From G963668185 sp963668185 (lineage in GTDB: Bacteria > Chloroflexota > Dehalococcoidia > Lucifugimonadales > G963668185), in NCBI GenBank assembly GCA_963668185.1, contig OY764162.1:1984001-2048000 (forward strand): a stretch of DNA of 64,000 bases, given 5' to 3'. Every line of letters starts with the position of its first letter. Position 1 is the stretch's first letter. A program made the translations under genes and the position numbers. A model generated the notes under the pieces. That model made no database searches, was not told where the DNA came from, and saw only the letters and a program-made list of their open reading frames with translations. Shown in pieces: positions 51,079-59,658 of this stretch.

Positions 51079-52116
51079 GTGCGCATAAGGCAGGCTGTGG
51101 CGATTGCCCTGATGGGGGCGGCTATCGGCCTCGCTGCCGCTGCCTGTTCTGATGACGGCCCGTCGTCCGTACCGGCGGATCTTAGTGCCGCCGAATCGGA
51201 CGACATGCTGAGGGTGGTCACCACGGTCTCGCCGATCACCAGCCTCGCCGAGAACATTGGCGGGACCAGGATCAGTTTGGAGGGAATCGTCCCGGAGGGC
51301 GTCAACTCGCACACATACGAACCCGCGCCGTCAGTGGCCCGGGTGATGTCTGAGGCCGATCTCATCATCCTGAACGGCCTGTTCCTGGAAGAGCCTTCGC
51401 TCAAGATGGCGCGGGCGAACCAAAAGCCGGAGGCTGTGATCCTGACCCTCGGCGACAAGGCGATAACGCGCGAGGACTGGGTGTTCGACTTCTCGTTTCC
51501 CGAGTCGGGCGGCCGCCCCAATCCACACCTGTGGACAAGCCCCGACCTGGCCCTGAAGTACGCCGAACTCATACGCGACGCGCTCGCGGACCTCGACCCG
51601 GCCAACGAGTCTTACTACAACGGCAACTACGAGAGGCTGAAGGAGCGCATCGAAGACCTGGACAACAGGATCGCGGCTGCCGTGGAGACCGTGCCGGAAG
51701 AGAATCGGAAGCTGCTCACGTACCACGACTCGTTCCCCTTTTTCGCGGCCCGGTACGGCTTCCAGGTCATCGGCGCCGTTCAGCCGTCCGACTTCTCAGA
51801 CCCGTCGGCGAGAGAGGTGGCAAATCTCATTGACCAGGTTAGAGAGAGCGGCGTTCCCGCTATATTCGGCTCGGAAGTGTTCCCCAGCCCCGTCATGGAG
51901 CAGATCGCCAAAGAGGGTGGAGCGGCCTTCGTTGACAAATTGAGGGACGACGATCTGCCAGGGTCCCACGGCGATCCTCGCCACTCCTACATGGGCATGA
52001 TGGCGTCCAACATCGAGATCATGGTCCCCGCGTTGGGAGGCAACGCCGATGCCATGGCAGGATTCGATGCGGGTCTCGTCTTCGAGGGCGAGAGCAAGGC
52101 AATCTACCCGGAGTAG
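51079..52116 (+). CDS. Metal ABC transporter substrate-binding lipoprotein
   Basis: 345 residues from GTG at 51079, giving a short basic start, a hydrophobic stretch and lipobox LAAAACSDDG. Cluster A-I fold (ZnuA/MntC/PsaA type) with likely metal ligands His in GVNSHTYEP, His in RPNPHLWTSPDL, His in LLTYHDSFPFFAARYG and an acidic residue in IFGSEVFPSP. It lacks the His-rich loop of many zinc-binding ZnuA proteins, so Mn or Zn both remain possible. Confidence 0.88.
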   Translation: MRIRQAVAIALMGAAIGLAAAACSDDGPSSVPADLSAAESDDMLRVVTTVSPITSLAENIGGTRISLEGIVPEGVNSHTYEPAPSVARVMSEADLIILNGLFLEEPSLKMARANQKPEAVILTLGDKAITREDWVFDFSFPESGGRPNPHLWTSPDLALKYAELIRDALADLDPANESYYNGNYERLKERIEDLDNRIAAAVETVPEENRKLLTYHDSFPFFAARYGFQVIGAVQPSDFSDPSAREVANLIDQVRESGVPAIFGSEVFPSPVMEQIAKEGGAAFVDKLRDDDLPGSHGDPRHSYMGMMASNIEIMVPALGGNADAMAGFDAGLVFEGESKAIYPE

Positions 52117-52124
52117 GCCGCTCG

Positions 52125-52979
52125 TTGCTTCATCCAATCCCGCATGACAGGACGAGTGACGAGCCGATCGTCGAATTGAGAAACGTCGTCTGCGGATACG
52201 ACGGCACACCGACGCTCCGCGGCCTTGACCTGGAGGTTGGCCGGGGTGATTTCGTAGGGCTGCTCGGCCCCAGCGGCTCCGGCAAGACCACTGTCCTGCG
52301 CACGATCCTTCGGGCCGTCGACATCTACAGCGGCGACGTGCTCGTGGATGGCCGCTCCGTCTTCGAACACAGGCCGCGGATTGGATACGTTCCCCAGTTG
52401 GAGACCATCGACTGGAACTTTCCGGTCACCGTCGAGCAGATCGTGATGATGGGCCGAACGGCAGAAAACCGCCTGTTGCCGTGGTTTCCAAAAGGCGACC
52501 GTGACATCGCAAACGAAATGATGCGGCGCCTCGGCATAGCGCATCTCGCGGGCCGCCACATCAGGGAACTGTCCGGCGGGCAGCAGCAGCGCGCGTTCCT
52601 CGCAAGGGCGTTGGTGAGCAACCCTAGGCTCCTGCTTCTGGACGAACCCACGATGGGAGTGGACATCAAGACTCGCGACGAGGTGATGCACCTGCTTCAC
52701 GACCTGAATCACCAGGACGTGACGATCATCATGACCACCCATGAGATAAACGCAGTGGCGGCGCACCTGCCCTGGGTAGTGTGCCTGAACGGGGGCGTCA
52801 TTGCGGAAGGCCCTCCGAAGAAGGTGTTCACGCCGGCGGTTCTCAAGAAGACCTATAACGCGGACCTGCACGTTACCGAGTATCGCGGCATGACGATCGT
52901 CGCTGAGAGTCCGCACCTGCCGAGCGCCGGCGAACCTCATTCTCACGTGGACGAAGTTTCGGAGCTGGGACGGCTCTAG
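52125..52979 (+). CDS. Metal ABC transporter ATP-binding protein
   Basis: 284 residues from TTG. Walker A GPSGSGKTT, Q-loop VPQLETIDW, signature LSGGQQQRAFLARAL, Walker B LLLLDEPTMGVD and H-loop MTTHEINAV. The C-terminal tail (HLPSAGEPHSHVDEVSE) is His-containing. It lies between substrate-binding and permease genes and shares one base with the permease start. Confidence 0.93.
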   Translation: MLHPIPHDRTSDEPIVELRNVVCGYDGTPTLRGLDLEVGRGDFVGLLGPSGSGKTTVLRTILRAVDIYSGDVLVDGRSVFEHRPRIGYVPQLETIDWNFPVTVEQIVMMGRTAENRLLPWFPKGDRDIANEMMRRLGIAHLAGRHIRELSGGQQQRAFLARALVSNPRLLLLDEPTMGVDIKTRDEVMHLLHDLNHQDVTIIMTTHEINAVAAHLPWVVCLNGGVIAEGPPKKVFTPAVLKKTYNADLHVTEYRGMTIVAESPHLPSAGEPHSHVDEVSELGRL

Positions 52980-53854
52980 TGTTCGCGCCGCTGGAGTACG
53001 AGTTCTTCGTCAGGGGCCTGCTCGTGGCCACGCTCGTGGGCGGGTTGTGCGGCCTCATAGGCGTTTACATCGTGCTCAGGCGAATGGCTTACATCGGGCA
53101 CGGTCTTTCGCACGCCATCTTCGGCGGCGCGGTGGCCAGCTACGTCATGTCCATCAACTTCTTCGTGGGCGCGAGCGTGTGGGGGTTTGTCTCGGCGCTC
53201 CTGATCAATCTCACCACACGGAAGCGCAAGATCGGCGCGGACGCGGCAATCGGAATAGTCACCACGTCCAGCTTCGCGCTCGGGGTCGCCCTCATCAGCC
53301 GATTCAAAGGGTTCACGCGCAGCTTCGACGCGGCCCTGTTCGGCAACATCCTGGCCGTGGAGCAAAGCGACGTTATCGCTGTCGCGATCGTAACCGCCTT
53401 GACCGTGGCCGCGATGTTCCTGGGCTACAAGTACTTCCTGTTCACCACGTTCGAGCCTGAGGTGGCGCAGTTCTACGGCGTGCCCACCGGCTGGGTTGAC
53501 GCCGCGTTCGCCCTTATCCTGGCCGCCGTGATTGTCGTATCGCTGCAGGTGCTGGGGGTGACGATGATCGCGGCTGCCATCGTCATTCCGCCGGTTACGG
53601 CGCGGCTGCTGACTAACGACTTCGGCAAGATGATGGCGCTGTCGGTGGCGATCGGCGCGTTCTGCGGGCTGGGGGGCCTCTACGCCAGCTTCTACGTGGA
53701 CGTCTCATCCGGGCCGTCGGTCGTGCTCTTCTCGGCGGGCGTGTTCATGCTTGCGCTGACCTGCAGCTCTCTGCGCGAGAGGTGGCTATCGGGAAGGGCC
53801 GGACTGCGCAGCCGCACTTCGTACTCCTCACTGAACGCAGACGCGCTGGAGTAG
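52979..53854 (+). CDS. Metal ABC transporter permease
   Basis: 291 residues, ABC-3 family, about eight membrane helices. LCGLIGVYIVLRRMAYIGHG and LSHAIFGGAVASYV are the conserved first segments; VTMIAAAIVIPPVTARLL includes the coupling region. It starts at GTG overlapping the ATPase stop by one base. It completes the importer controlled by the upstream Fur-family protein. Confidence 0.93.
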   Translation: MFAPLEYEFFVRGLLVATLVGGLCGLIGVYIVLRRMAYIGHGLSHAIFGGAVASYVMSINFFVGASVWGFVSALLINLTTRKRKIGADAAIGIVTTSSFALGVALISRFKGFTRSFDAALFGNILAVEQSDVIAVAIVTALTVAAMFLGYKYFLFTTFEPEVAQFYGVPTGWVDAAFALILAAVIVVSLQVLGVTMIAAAIVIPPVTARLLTNDFGKMMALSVAIGAFCGLGGLYASFYVDVSSGPSVVLFSAGVFMLALTCSSLRERWLSGRAGLRSRTSYSSLNADALE

Positions 53855-53938
53855 TCTGCTTAGCGCATTCGTACGGGGCCGGGCCTTCGCCGGAGTGACG
53901 GTTATGCAAAGAGGTCTCTACGGGCGGGACTTGGCAAG

Positions 53939-55129
53939 ATGCGGCTGGTCATAGAGAACGCGCAGTTCAGGCTGCTGCTTGGCTTCACCCTGTTTACGGG
54001 CATGGCCCAGCTAGGGTTCATGATGCTCCAGCCCTGGCTTGCCCTGGAGACCACGGACTCGGCGTTTTGGGTCGGCGCGACGGTGGGCGCGTCCGGGGCC
54101 GGCCTGCTTTCTTTCAGCGTTGTCGGCGGCGTTCTCGCGGACAGGTTTGAAAGGCGGAGCGTACTTGTCGCGGCCCTGTGCGTGCAGGCGGCCGCGTCGG
54201 CGGCGCTCGCGACGCTCGCTTTCACGGACCAGGTTCGCGTCGGGTACGTCATGCTTCTGGGCTTCGTGGACGCCGCGATGCTAGCTGTGCTTGTGCCGAG
54301 CGCGATGACGCTGATCCTGGATGTTGTGGGGAAAGAGAAGCTGCTATCGGCGCTGTCAATCGATCAGATGGCTATGGGTAGCGCCGGCATCGTGGCGCCC
54401 TTGTCGGCGGGCAGGATTGTGGACACGTTCGATATCTCGTGGGCATACGTCTTCGTCGCGGCATGTCAGGCGGCCGCCATACCGCTTGCTCTCAGTCTGC
54501 GGCGGCAAGTGGGGCGCGAATCTGGGCGAGCATCACCATTTGCCGAACTGAAGGAAGGCGTGAAGTATGTGATCAGCGCGCCGGTTGTGAGAGCGTTGTT
54601 CATAGGGATCTTGGTCATTGAGTACTTCGGCTTCATGCACGAGCCGATGGTCTCGGTCATGGCGAGGGACGTTCTCGACGTGGGCGCGGACGGCCTCGGC
54701 AATATCATCGCTGCCGGTAGCGTCGGCGGACTTGCGGCGGCGTTGATGCTCTCCCATTTCGGAGAGGTCGAGCGCAAGGGCAGACTTCTGATACTCGGCG
54801 CCGTTGCGTTTGGAGGGTTCATGGTCGCCTTCGCCTTCTCGAGGAGCCTGCCGTTGTCCCTTGCACTCTATGGTCTTATGTACGCCGGCGTCGTGATCTA
54901 CGACACGACGGTATGGACGCTGTTGCAGACCGTGGTTCCGGACCGCATCAGGGGGAGGGTGCTGGGGTTCCGCTCGATGACCGGGGGCACAGTGTGGCTC
55001 TTGGGATTCCAGACCGGCGCGATCGCTGAGGTGATCGGCGCGCCTTCAACACTAGTGCTCGGCGGGGCAGTTGTGGTCGGAGCGGCGGCGGCGCTGTACC
55101 GCAGGGTGGCGGGAATTAGGGTTGAGTGA
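53939..55129 (+). CDS. MFS exporter (enterobactin-exporter-like)
   Basis: 396 residues, twelve membrane helices. GVLADRFERRSVLVAAL is the motif A region, and the second half has VPDRIRGRVLGFRSMTGG, typical of the MFS_3/EntS-like group. It lies 84 bp after the metal permease. It may export a drug or a metal-chelating compound. It converges with tRNA-Pro. Confidence 0.83.
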   Translation: MRLVIENAQFRLLLGFTLFTGMAQLGFMMLQPWLALETTDSAFWVGATVGASGAGLLSFSVVGGVLADRFERRSVLVAALCVQAAASAALATLAFTDQVRVGYVMLLGFVDAAMLAVLVPSAMTLILDVVGKEKLLSALSIDQMAMGSAGIVAPLSAGRIVDTFDISWAYVFVAACQAAAIPLALSLRRQVGRESGRASPFAELKEGVKYVISAPVVRALFIGILVIEYFGFMHEPMVSVMARDVLDVGADGLGNIIAAGSVGGLAAALMLSHFGEVERKGRLLILGAVAFGGFMVAFAFSRSLPLSLALYGLMYAGVVIYDTTVWTLLQTVVPDRIRGRVLGFRSMTGGTVWLLGFQTGAIAEVIGAPSTLVLGGAVVVGAAAALYRRVAGIRVE

Positions 55130-55142
55130 GAGAGGGAGGAAC

Positions 55143-55217
55143 TGGTCGGGGTGGCCGGGATCGAACCGGCGACCTCCTGCTCCCAAAGCAGGCGCGCTTC
55201 CTCTGCGCCACACCCCG
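55143..55217 (-). tRNA. tRNA-Pro (anticodon UGG)
   Basis: On the minus strand: acceptor CGGGGTG/CACCCCG, D stem GCGC/GCGC, anticodon stem CCTGC/GCAGG with loop TTTGGGA (anticodon TGG), T stem GCCGG/CCGGC with loop TTCGATC, discriminator A and encoded CCA. Confidence 0.96.
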
Positions 55218-55273
55218 ACGCTAATTCGATGATACGTTTCCGGCCCGCCCAGTAGCAAGGCGAACGGGCGGCC

Positions 55274-55390
55274 CGTAAGTGTTCAGAGTTGGTGAGCGGA
55301 GACCCCACCCGCCCCCACCTCTGGATACCGGCCTTCGCCGGTATGACGGCATAGTGAGGCTACTGTCCCACGAAATCTGAACAGTTACGG
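55274..55390. mobile_element. MITE-like element 1
   Basis: Inner ends TAAGTGTTCAGA (55276-55287) and TCTGAACAGTTA (55376-55387) are inverted copies with one mismatch. GCGGCCC occurs at 55268-55274 and 55390-55396, a possible target duplication. An R3 palindrome lies inside (about 55320-55349). It encodes nothing. Confidence 0.5.
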
Positions 55391-55393
55391 CGG

Positions 55394-55520
55394 CCCTTCG
55401 ACAGGCTCAGGGCGAACGGTGAGGGGAAACCCCATCCTAGCCTTCCCCAGCAGACTGGGGAAGGGATAGTCAAGATACAGGGGCGAACGGACTTGCACCT
55501 TATGGAGTCTGAACCGTTAG
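55394..55520. repeat. R1 and R2 repeats before the Uma2 gene
   Basis: R1 at 55394-55419 and R2 at 55442-55463. The stretch CGAACGGACTTGCA near 55487 and GAGTCTGAAC near 55505 repeat an arrangement seen at 21097-21130. No gene is seen in 55218-55537. Confidence 0.7.
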
Positions 55521-55537
55521 TGGGTGCGGGGCTGGAA

Positions 55538-56119
55538 TCAGGTCTTTGATTCTCTGCCGTGTGCCGGGGAGTTGAAGATATGGGCCAGGTTGAGGGTGAA
55601 GTCCTTGAGAGTGGGTGATGTGAGCGTGTCGTCCGCGCCGTATGTGCCCACTTCCTGGAATCGGTCTCCTTCGAGGGTCATAATCCATATTCTGTGGGCA
55701 TCCGGATCGACCACCCAGTACTCCTTCACGCCGTGTTCGGCGTACAGGTCGAGCTTGTCCCTCCAGTCGCGGCTGGCTGTGGACGGGGACAGCACCTCTA
55801 CCGCAAGCGTGGGCGCGCCGCGAACGTTCTCGCGGGTTATGGCGTGCGCCTGCTCCGTGGATATGAACAGCACGTCCGGCTGTACGACCGTGGTGTCGGA
55901 TAGCACGACGTCCGTTGGGGCGACGAACACTTCGCCAAGACCCCGCTCTTCGACGAAAGCGTCGAGGCGTACCAGCAACCTCTTGGCGACGCGCTGATGG
56001 GTTGTGGTAGGCGGGGGCGCCATTGTCAACTCTCCGTTTAGAAGCTCCCAGCGCTCGTCGTCAGGGGTCTTCAGATAGTCCTCGTAAGTGAGCTTGACGG
56101 CGGGCTTTACCTCGACCAT
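55538..56119 (-). CDS. Uma2-family (DUF820) putative endonuclease
   Basis: 193 residues. LTYEDYLKTPDDERWELLNG is the typical opening; the PD-(D/E)xK-like core has VVQPDVLFIS and APTLAVEVLSPSTASRD with Glu before a later Lys (DWRDKLDLYAEHGVKEYWVV). Uma2 proteins are abundant in Chloroflexi and cyanobacteria, and function is unproved. AGGAGGG precedes the ATG. Confidence 0.88.
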   Translation of the reverse strand: MVEVKPAVKLTYEDYLKTPDDERWELLNGELTMAPPPTTTHQRVAKRLLVRLDAFVEERGLGEVFVAPTDVVLSDTTVVQPDVLFISTEQAHAITRENVRGAPTLAVEVLSPSTASRDWRDKLDLYAEHGVKEYWVVDPDAHRIWIMTLEGDRFQEVGTYGADDTLTSPTLKDFTLNLAHIFNSPAHGRESKT

Positions 56120-56179
56120 ATCCGCCCTCCTGTGCCGCGTGTCTGTGTGTAATGATACACCCGGCCGGCCGCGCCGGGG

Positions 56180-57595
56180 CTAGACCGGAGGGCGCTGTAG
56201 ATGCCAGGCGGTTGCCTTTTCGTAGGCGCGGCCCAGGCGGAAGAGGGTGGCTTCTTGGAATGGGCGGCCTATGAGTTGCAGTCCTATGGGCAGGCCGGCT
56301 TGGGTGAATCCGCACGGCAGAACCAGCGTTGGCAGGCCGGCGAGCGAGCCGGGTCCGGCGAAGACCCTGCGGGGCAGGTCGTCTCGCAGGTCTCCGAACG
56401 AGCCGCCCGTGCCGGCCGAAGTGGGCAGCGGGGGCGCGGCTGTGTGAGTCGCCGGCGCGGCGAGCACTTCGAATCGTTCCAGGGCATCGAGCATTTGCGA
56501 CCTGACGAGGGATCTTATCCTCTGCGCCCGCACGTAGGCGTCGGCAGGCGTGGCCGCGCCGGTCAGCAGCCGCAGCCGCACGTTCTCGTCGTACTCGGAA
56601 GCCCTGGTTCTGAGCCACGGGGCGTGATAGTCGGCGGCCTCTACGTCTGAGATGACCATGACGGGCGCCGGAGACGCGTCGATGGCGGGGACGCTGACCG
56701 GGGCGACGGTGTCCGCCAGTCGCCGGATCGTGTAGATCGCCTCATCGAACGCGGCCTTCACCTGCGGGGCCAGCTCGTCTGACTCGCATAGCTCCGCGGG
56801 AAGCCCGATATCGAGACCGGCGGGGGCTTGTTCGAGTATCGTCGGATACGCCGGTACGGGGGCGCGGCTGCTCGTGGGGTCTCTCGGGTCGTGTCCGGCG
56901 ATGGCCTGGAGCATGATCGCGCAGTCGGCGACGGTGCGCGTCATCGGCCCGACGGTGTCCAGCGACCACGACAGCGGCGTGACGCCGTGCCTGGGCACTC
57001 GCCCGTACGTGGGCTTGACGCCGACGATGCCGCAGTAAGAGGCGGGGCCGCGTATGGAGCCGCCCGTGTCCGAGCCGAGCGCGCCGAGGCACATGCCCGC
57101 GGCAACGGCGATACCCGAGCCGCTGCTGGAACTGCCCGGGTTGCGGGCGCGGTCCCACGGGTTCCTGGGCGTGCCGTACGCGTGGCGGACCGTCCCGCCC
57201 ATGGCGAATTCGCTCAGGTTCAGCTTTCCGAGGGATACCGCTCCGGCATCTCTGAGCCGCTCCGTCACTGCCGCGTCCGCGCCGGGGACGCGGTCCGCGT
57301 GGACCATGGAGCCGGACGTTGTGAGTACGCCGGCCGTGTCGATTATGTCCTTGAGCGCGATGGGTATTCCGTGGAGCGGGCCTTTGAGGTCTCCCCTCGC
57401 CGCGGCTTCTTCGGCCAGTCCGGCGTCCGCGAGGGCGGAGTCCCCGGTGACCGTTATGAACGCGCGCAGGTCTTCGTCCAGCCGCTCGATGCGTTCGAGG
57501 CAGGCCCCGGCCAGGTCCACGGGGGAGATCTTGCCGGCCGCGATCAGCTGCGACGCCTCCGAGATGGACAGGTATGCGAGCGCGGGGCTAGGCAC
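56180..57595 (-). CDS. Amidase (amidase signature family)
   Basis: 471 residues. The Ser-cisSer-Lys triad is visible: Lys in GIPIALKDIIDTAG, the Gly/Ser-rich PGSSSSGSGIAVAAG, and nucleophile Ser in LGSDTGGSIRGPAS. GatA-like overall, but the neighbours suggest a small-molecule amidase (AtzE type) rather than the tRNA amidotransferase. It starts at GTG, overlapping the preceding small gene by 8 nt. Confidence 0.9.
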   Translation of the reverse strand: MPSPALAYLSISEASQLIAAGKISPVDLAGACLERIERLDEDLRAFITVTGDSALADAGLAEEAAARGDLKGPLHGIPIALKDIIDTAGVLTTSGSMVHADRVPGADAAVTERLRDAGAVSLGKLNLSEFAMGGTVRHAYGTPRNPWDRARNPGSSSSGSGIAVAAGMCLGALGSDTGGSIRGPASYCGIVGVKPTYGRVPRHGVTPLSWSLDTVGPMTRTVADCAIMLQAIAGHDPRDPTSSRAPVPAYPTILEQAPAGLDIGLPAELCESDELAPQVKAAFDEAIYTIRRLADTVAPVSVPAIDASPAPVMVISDVEAADYHAPWLRTRASEYDENVRLRLLTGAATPADAYVRAQRIRSLVRSQMLDALERFEVLAAPATHTAAPPLPTSAGTGGSFGDLRDDLPRRVFAGPGSLAGLPTLVLPCGFTQAGLPIGLQLIGRPFQEATLFRLGRAYEKATAWHLQRPPV

Positions 57596-57800
57596 CGTCT
57601 GCCTCGCTGGCGGCGCTGAACCCGGTGGCGGGCTCGACGCCCTGCAACTGTTCTTCGCTAACCAAGTCCAGTTCGGACAGCAGTATGCCCAGCCGCTCTT
57701 CGACCGCCGCGAGGAGCGGGCCGCTGGGGTCGATGCCGGAAGTCTCGGCCAGTTGCCTGGCGCGTTCGAGGCCGGTTGCCGTGTTCGGTTTGTCGTTCAT
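57588..57800 (-). CDS. Small GatC/AtzG-like amidase partner
   Basis: 70 residues. LERARQLAETSGIDPSGPLL is followed by ERLGILLSELDLVSEEQLQG and VEPATGF. The helical layout and closing GVEP motif recall GatC and the short AtzG-type subunits that bind GatA-like amidases. It is upstream of and overlaps the amidase gene, the expected order for a two-subunit amidase. The family call is tentative. Confidence 0.55.
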   Translation of the reverse strand: MNDKPNTATGLERARQLAETSGIDPSGPLLAAVEERLGILLSELDLVSEEQLQGVEPATGFSAASEADGA

Positions 57801-57819
57801 GCCTGGAATGTTAGCGCAC

Positions 57820-57997
57820 TGTAAGTGTTCAGGGTTGATGTGTCGGCCCGGCAATCGCCGCTATTACCCCATCTCAATCTTCCCCAGCAGACTGGGGAAG
57901 AGGCCAGAGGAGTACCCAGCAGACTGGGGAAGAGGGCAGAGGAGTACCCAGCAGACTGGGGAAGAGGGCAGAGGAGTACGAATTCTGAACAGTTATA
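57820..57997. mobile_element. MITE-like element 2 with internal R2 tandem units
   Basis: Ends TAAGTGTTCAGG (57822-57833) and TCTGAACAGTTA (57984-57995) match element 1. TAGCGCA occurs just outside both ends (57812-57818 and 57996-58002). Inside, an R2 palindrome at 57879-57900 is followed by two further partial units of 33 bp, ending near 57980. Confidence 0.55.
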
Positions 57998-58012
57998 GCG
58001 CAATTTGCTGAA

Positions 58013-58041
58013 TTGACGCTTTATCCTGCCAAACCTAGAAT
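58013..58041 (+). promoter_or_regulatory. Promoter of the NHL-repeat gene
   Basis: TTGACG at 58013-58018, 17 bp, TAGAAT at 58036-58041. Transcription should start near 58048, followed by GGAGG before the ATG. Confidence 0.7.
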
Positions 58042-58069
58042 CGGGCCACATCGACACGGAGGTTAGGAC

Positions 58070-58939
58070 ATGGCTGCCATAGTCGGATCGGGAGAGTTCA
58101 GGTACGAGGCGGTCCCTTCGTGGCCGAACATGCCGAAGTACTGGTCGTTCGGCCTAGCCTCGGACGCCGCGATCAACTCGCAGAACGAGATCTACGTGCT
58201 CAGCCGGGGGCTGCACCCGCTTACTATCTGGGACAAGGACGGCAACTTCGTCTCGTCGTGGGGGGAGGGCACGTTCTCGTCGGACCCGCACGGCATCTTC
58301 ATCGGCCCGGACGACCACGTGTGGATAGCGGACCGGAACTACCACACGGTCACGAGATACACTCCGGGCGGCGAGGTGGTGATGCAGCTCGGGGAGAAGC
58401 TCGCGCCGTCGCCGACGTTCAGCGGGATGCCGTTCAACATGCCGTCGGGAGTGGCGCTTGCGCCGGACGGCAGCATCTTCGTCTCGGACGGGTACGGCAA
58501 CTTTCGCGTTCACAAGTTCAGCGCGTCCGGCGAGTTGCTGCGCTCGTGGGGCAGGTCGGGCGACCGGCCGGGCGAGTTCTGCCTGGTGCACAACATCTGG
58601 GTGGACCGGAACGGGCGCGTGCTGGTCTGCGACCGGCACAACGACCGGATCCAGACGTTCGACGGGGACGGCGGGTTCACCGGCGAGTGGGTGGACCTGC
58701 ACCTGCCGGGCGACATCTGGATCAAGGACGACGTCGTGTACGTGGTTGAGCAGGGCGGCTCGACGGGGGTGAGCATCTGGACGTTGGACGGCGAGCCGAT
58801 CACGCGCTGGCGAGGGGACGACGGCCCCGGCAAGGGCACGCTGGCCGCCGGGCACGGGCTGTGCGTGGACGACGAGGGCAGCATCTACGTGACGGAGATC
58901 GGGGACGCGCAGCGGGTTACGAAGTTTCAGAGGGTGTAG
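58070..58939 (+). CDS. NHL-repeat beta-propeller protein
   Basis: 289 residues, six-bladed NHL propeller resembling the lyase domain of peptidyl-alpha-hydroxyglycine amidating lyase. Blade motifs: HGIFIGPDDHVWIADRNYHT, PSGVALAPDGSIFVSDGYGN, HNIWVDRNGRVLVCDRHNDR, HGLCVDDEGSIYVTEIGD. No signal peptide, so probably cytoplasmic. Function may be binding or lyase-type catalysis; not assignable. The TAG stop is followed one base later by an R1 repeat. Confidence 0.85.
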   Translation: MAAIVGSGEFRYEAVPSWPNMPKYWSFGLASDAAINSQNEIYVLSRGLHPLTIWDKDGNFVSSWGEGTFSSDPHGIFIGPDDHVWIADRNYHTVTRYTPGGEVVMQLGEKLAPSPTFSGMPFNMPSGVALAPDGSIFVSDGYGNFRVHKFSASGELLRSWGRSGDRPGEFCLVHNIWVDRNGRVLVCDRHNDRIQTFDGDGGFTGEWVDLHLPGDIWIKDDVVYVVEQGGSTGVSIWTLDGEPITRWRGDDGPGKGTLAAGHGLCVDDEGSIYVTEIGDAQRVTKFQRV

Positions 58940-58940
58940 G

Positions 58941-58996
58941 CCCTTCGACAGGCTCAGGGCGAACGTAGCGAAGGAGAGGGCGGTTCGCGAACCGCC
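58941..58996. repeat. R1 and R4-type repeats after the NHL gene
   Basis: R1 at 58941-58965 immediately after the stop; palindrome GGCGGTTCGCGAACCGCC at 58979-58996. Confidence 0.8.
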
Positions 58997-59068
58997 CCTA
59001 CGGGGCGGGCGGTGATAGAATCGTCGTGGCCGGATGCACGTTTCAAGGTTGCGTAGGGGGACAACAGT

Positions 59069-59635
59069 ATGAAGACGATGAGCTTTTTGGGCCGAATGAT
59101 CGTCCCAATCGCCTTGTCGATGGTCGTGATGTTGCTGGCGGCGTGCCAGCAGGATGCGGACGCGCCCGAAGCGGAGAAGGACGTGGGCGCGGAAGCGACG
59201 GCGGAGATAATGGGAAGGGACGGCGAGCCGATGGGCATGGTCACGCTGACCCAGGGGCCGCAGGGAGTTCTGGTGAGCGCGAACCTTCAAGGGCTGCCTC
59301 CCGGAGGCCACGGGTTTCACATCCACGCCGTTGGCTCCTGCTCGCCTGACTTCTCGGCCGCTGGCGCGCACTTCGGCCCCGGCGAGGAGAGTCACGGCTT
59401 CATGCACTCCACCGACATGCACGCGGGCGACTTGCCGAACGTGTACGCCAACGCCGACGGCACGGCGCGGGCGGACGCGTTTACGTCGGACATCACCCTG
59501 GCGGCTGACGACGTCCGGTCTCTGTTCGACTCGGACGGGTCGGCCATCATCGTGCACGAAAAGCCGGACGATTACGGTGAGGATGCGGGCGTGGCGGGCG
59601 CGCGGATCGCCTGCGGCGTCATAAAGCGCAGGTAA
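59069..59635 (+). CDS. sodC: Cu/Zn superoxide dismutase-like lipoprotein
   Basis: 188 residues. Lipoprotein signal with lipobox MLLAACQQD. The SOD core has GFHIHAVGSC (two His ligands and the structural Cys), GAHFGPGEESHGFMHSTDMH, IIVHEKPDDYGED and the second Cys in AGARIACGVIKR. Ligand positions match SodC; HEKPDDY replaces the usual HAKPDDY. It should remove superoxide on the outer face of the membrane. AGGGGG lies before the ATG. Confidence 0.88.
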   Translation: MKTMSFLGRMIVPIALSMVVMLLAACQQDADAPEAEKDVGAEATAEIMGRDGEPMGMVTLTQGPQGVLVSANLQGLPPGGHGFHIHAVGSCSPDFSAAGAHFGPGEESHGFMHSTDMHAGDLPNVYANADGTARADAFTSDITLAADDVRSLFDSDGSAIIVHEKPDDYGEDAGVAGARIACGVIKRR

Positions 59636-59658
59636 GGCGCGGGCCCGTTTCGTTAGGG

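Noticed and set aside
57879..57980. Possible CRISPR-like array of three evenly spaced units
   Set aside because: The units and the sequence between them are all the same 33-bp repeat, so there are no distinct spacers, and no cas genes are present.
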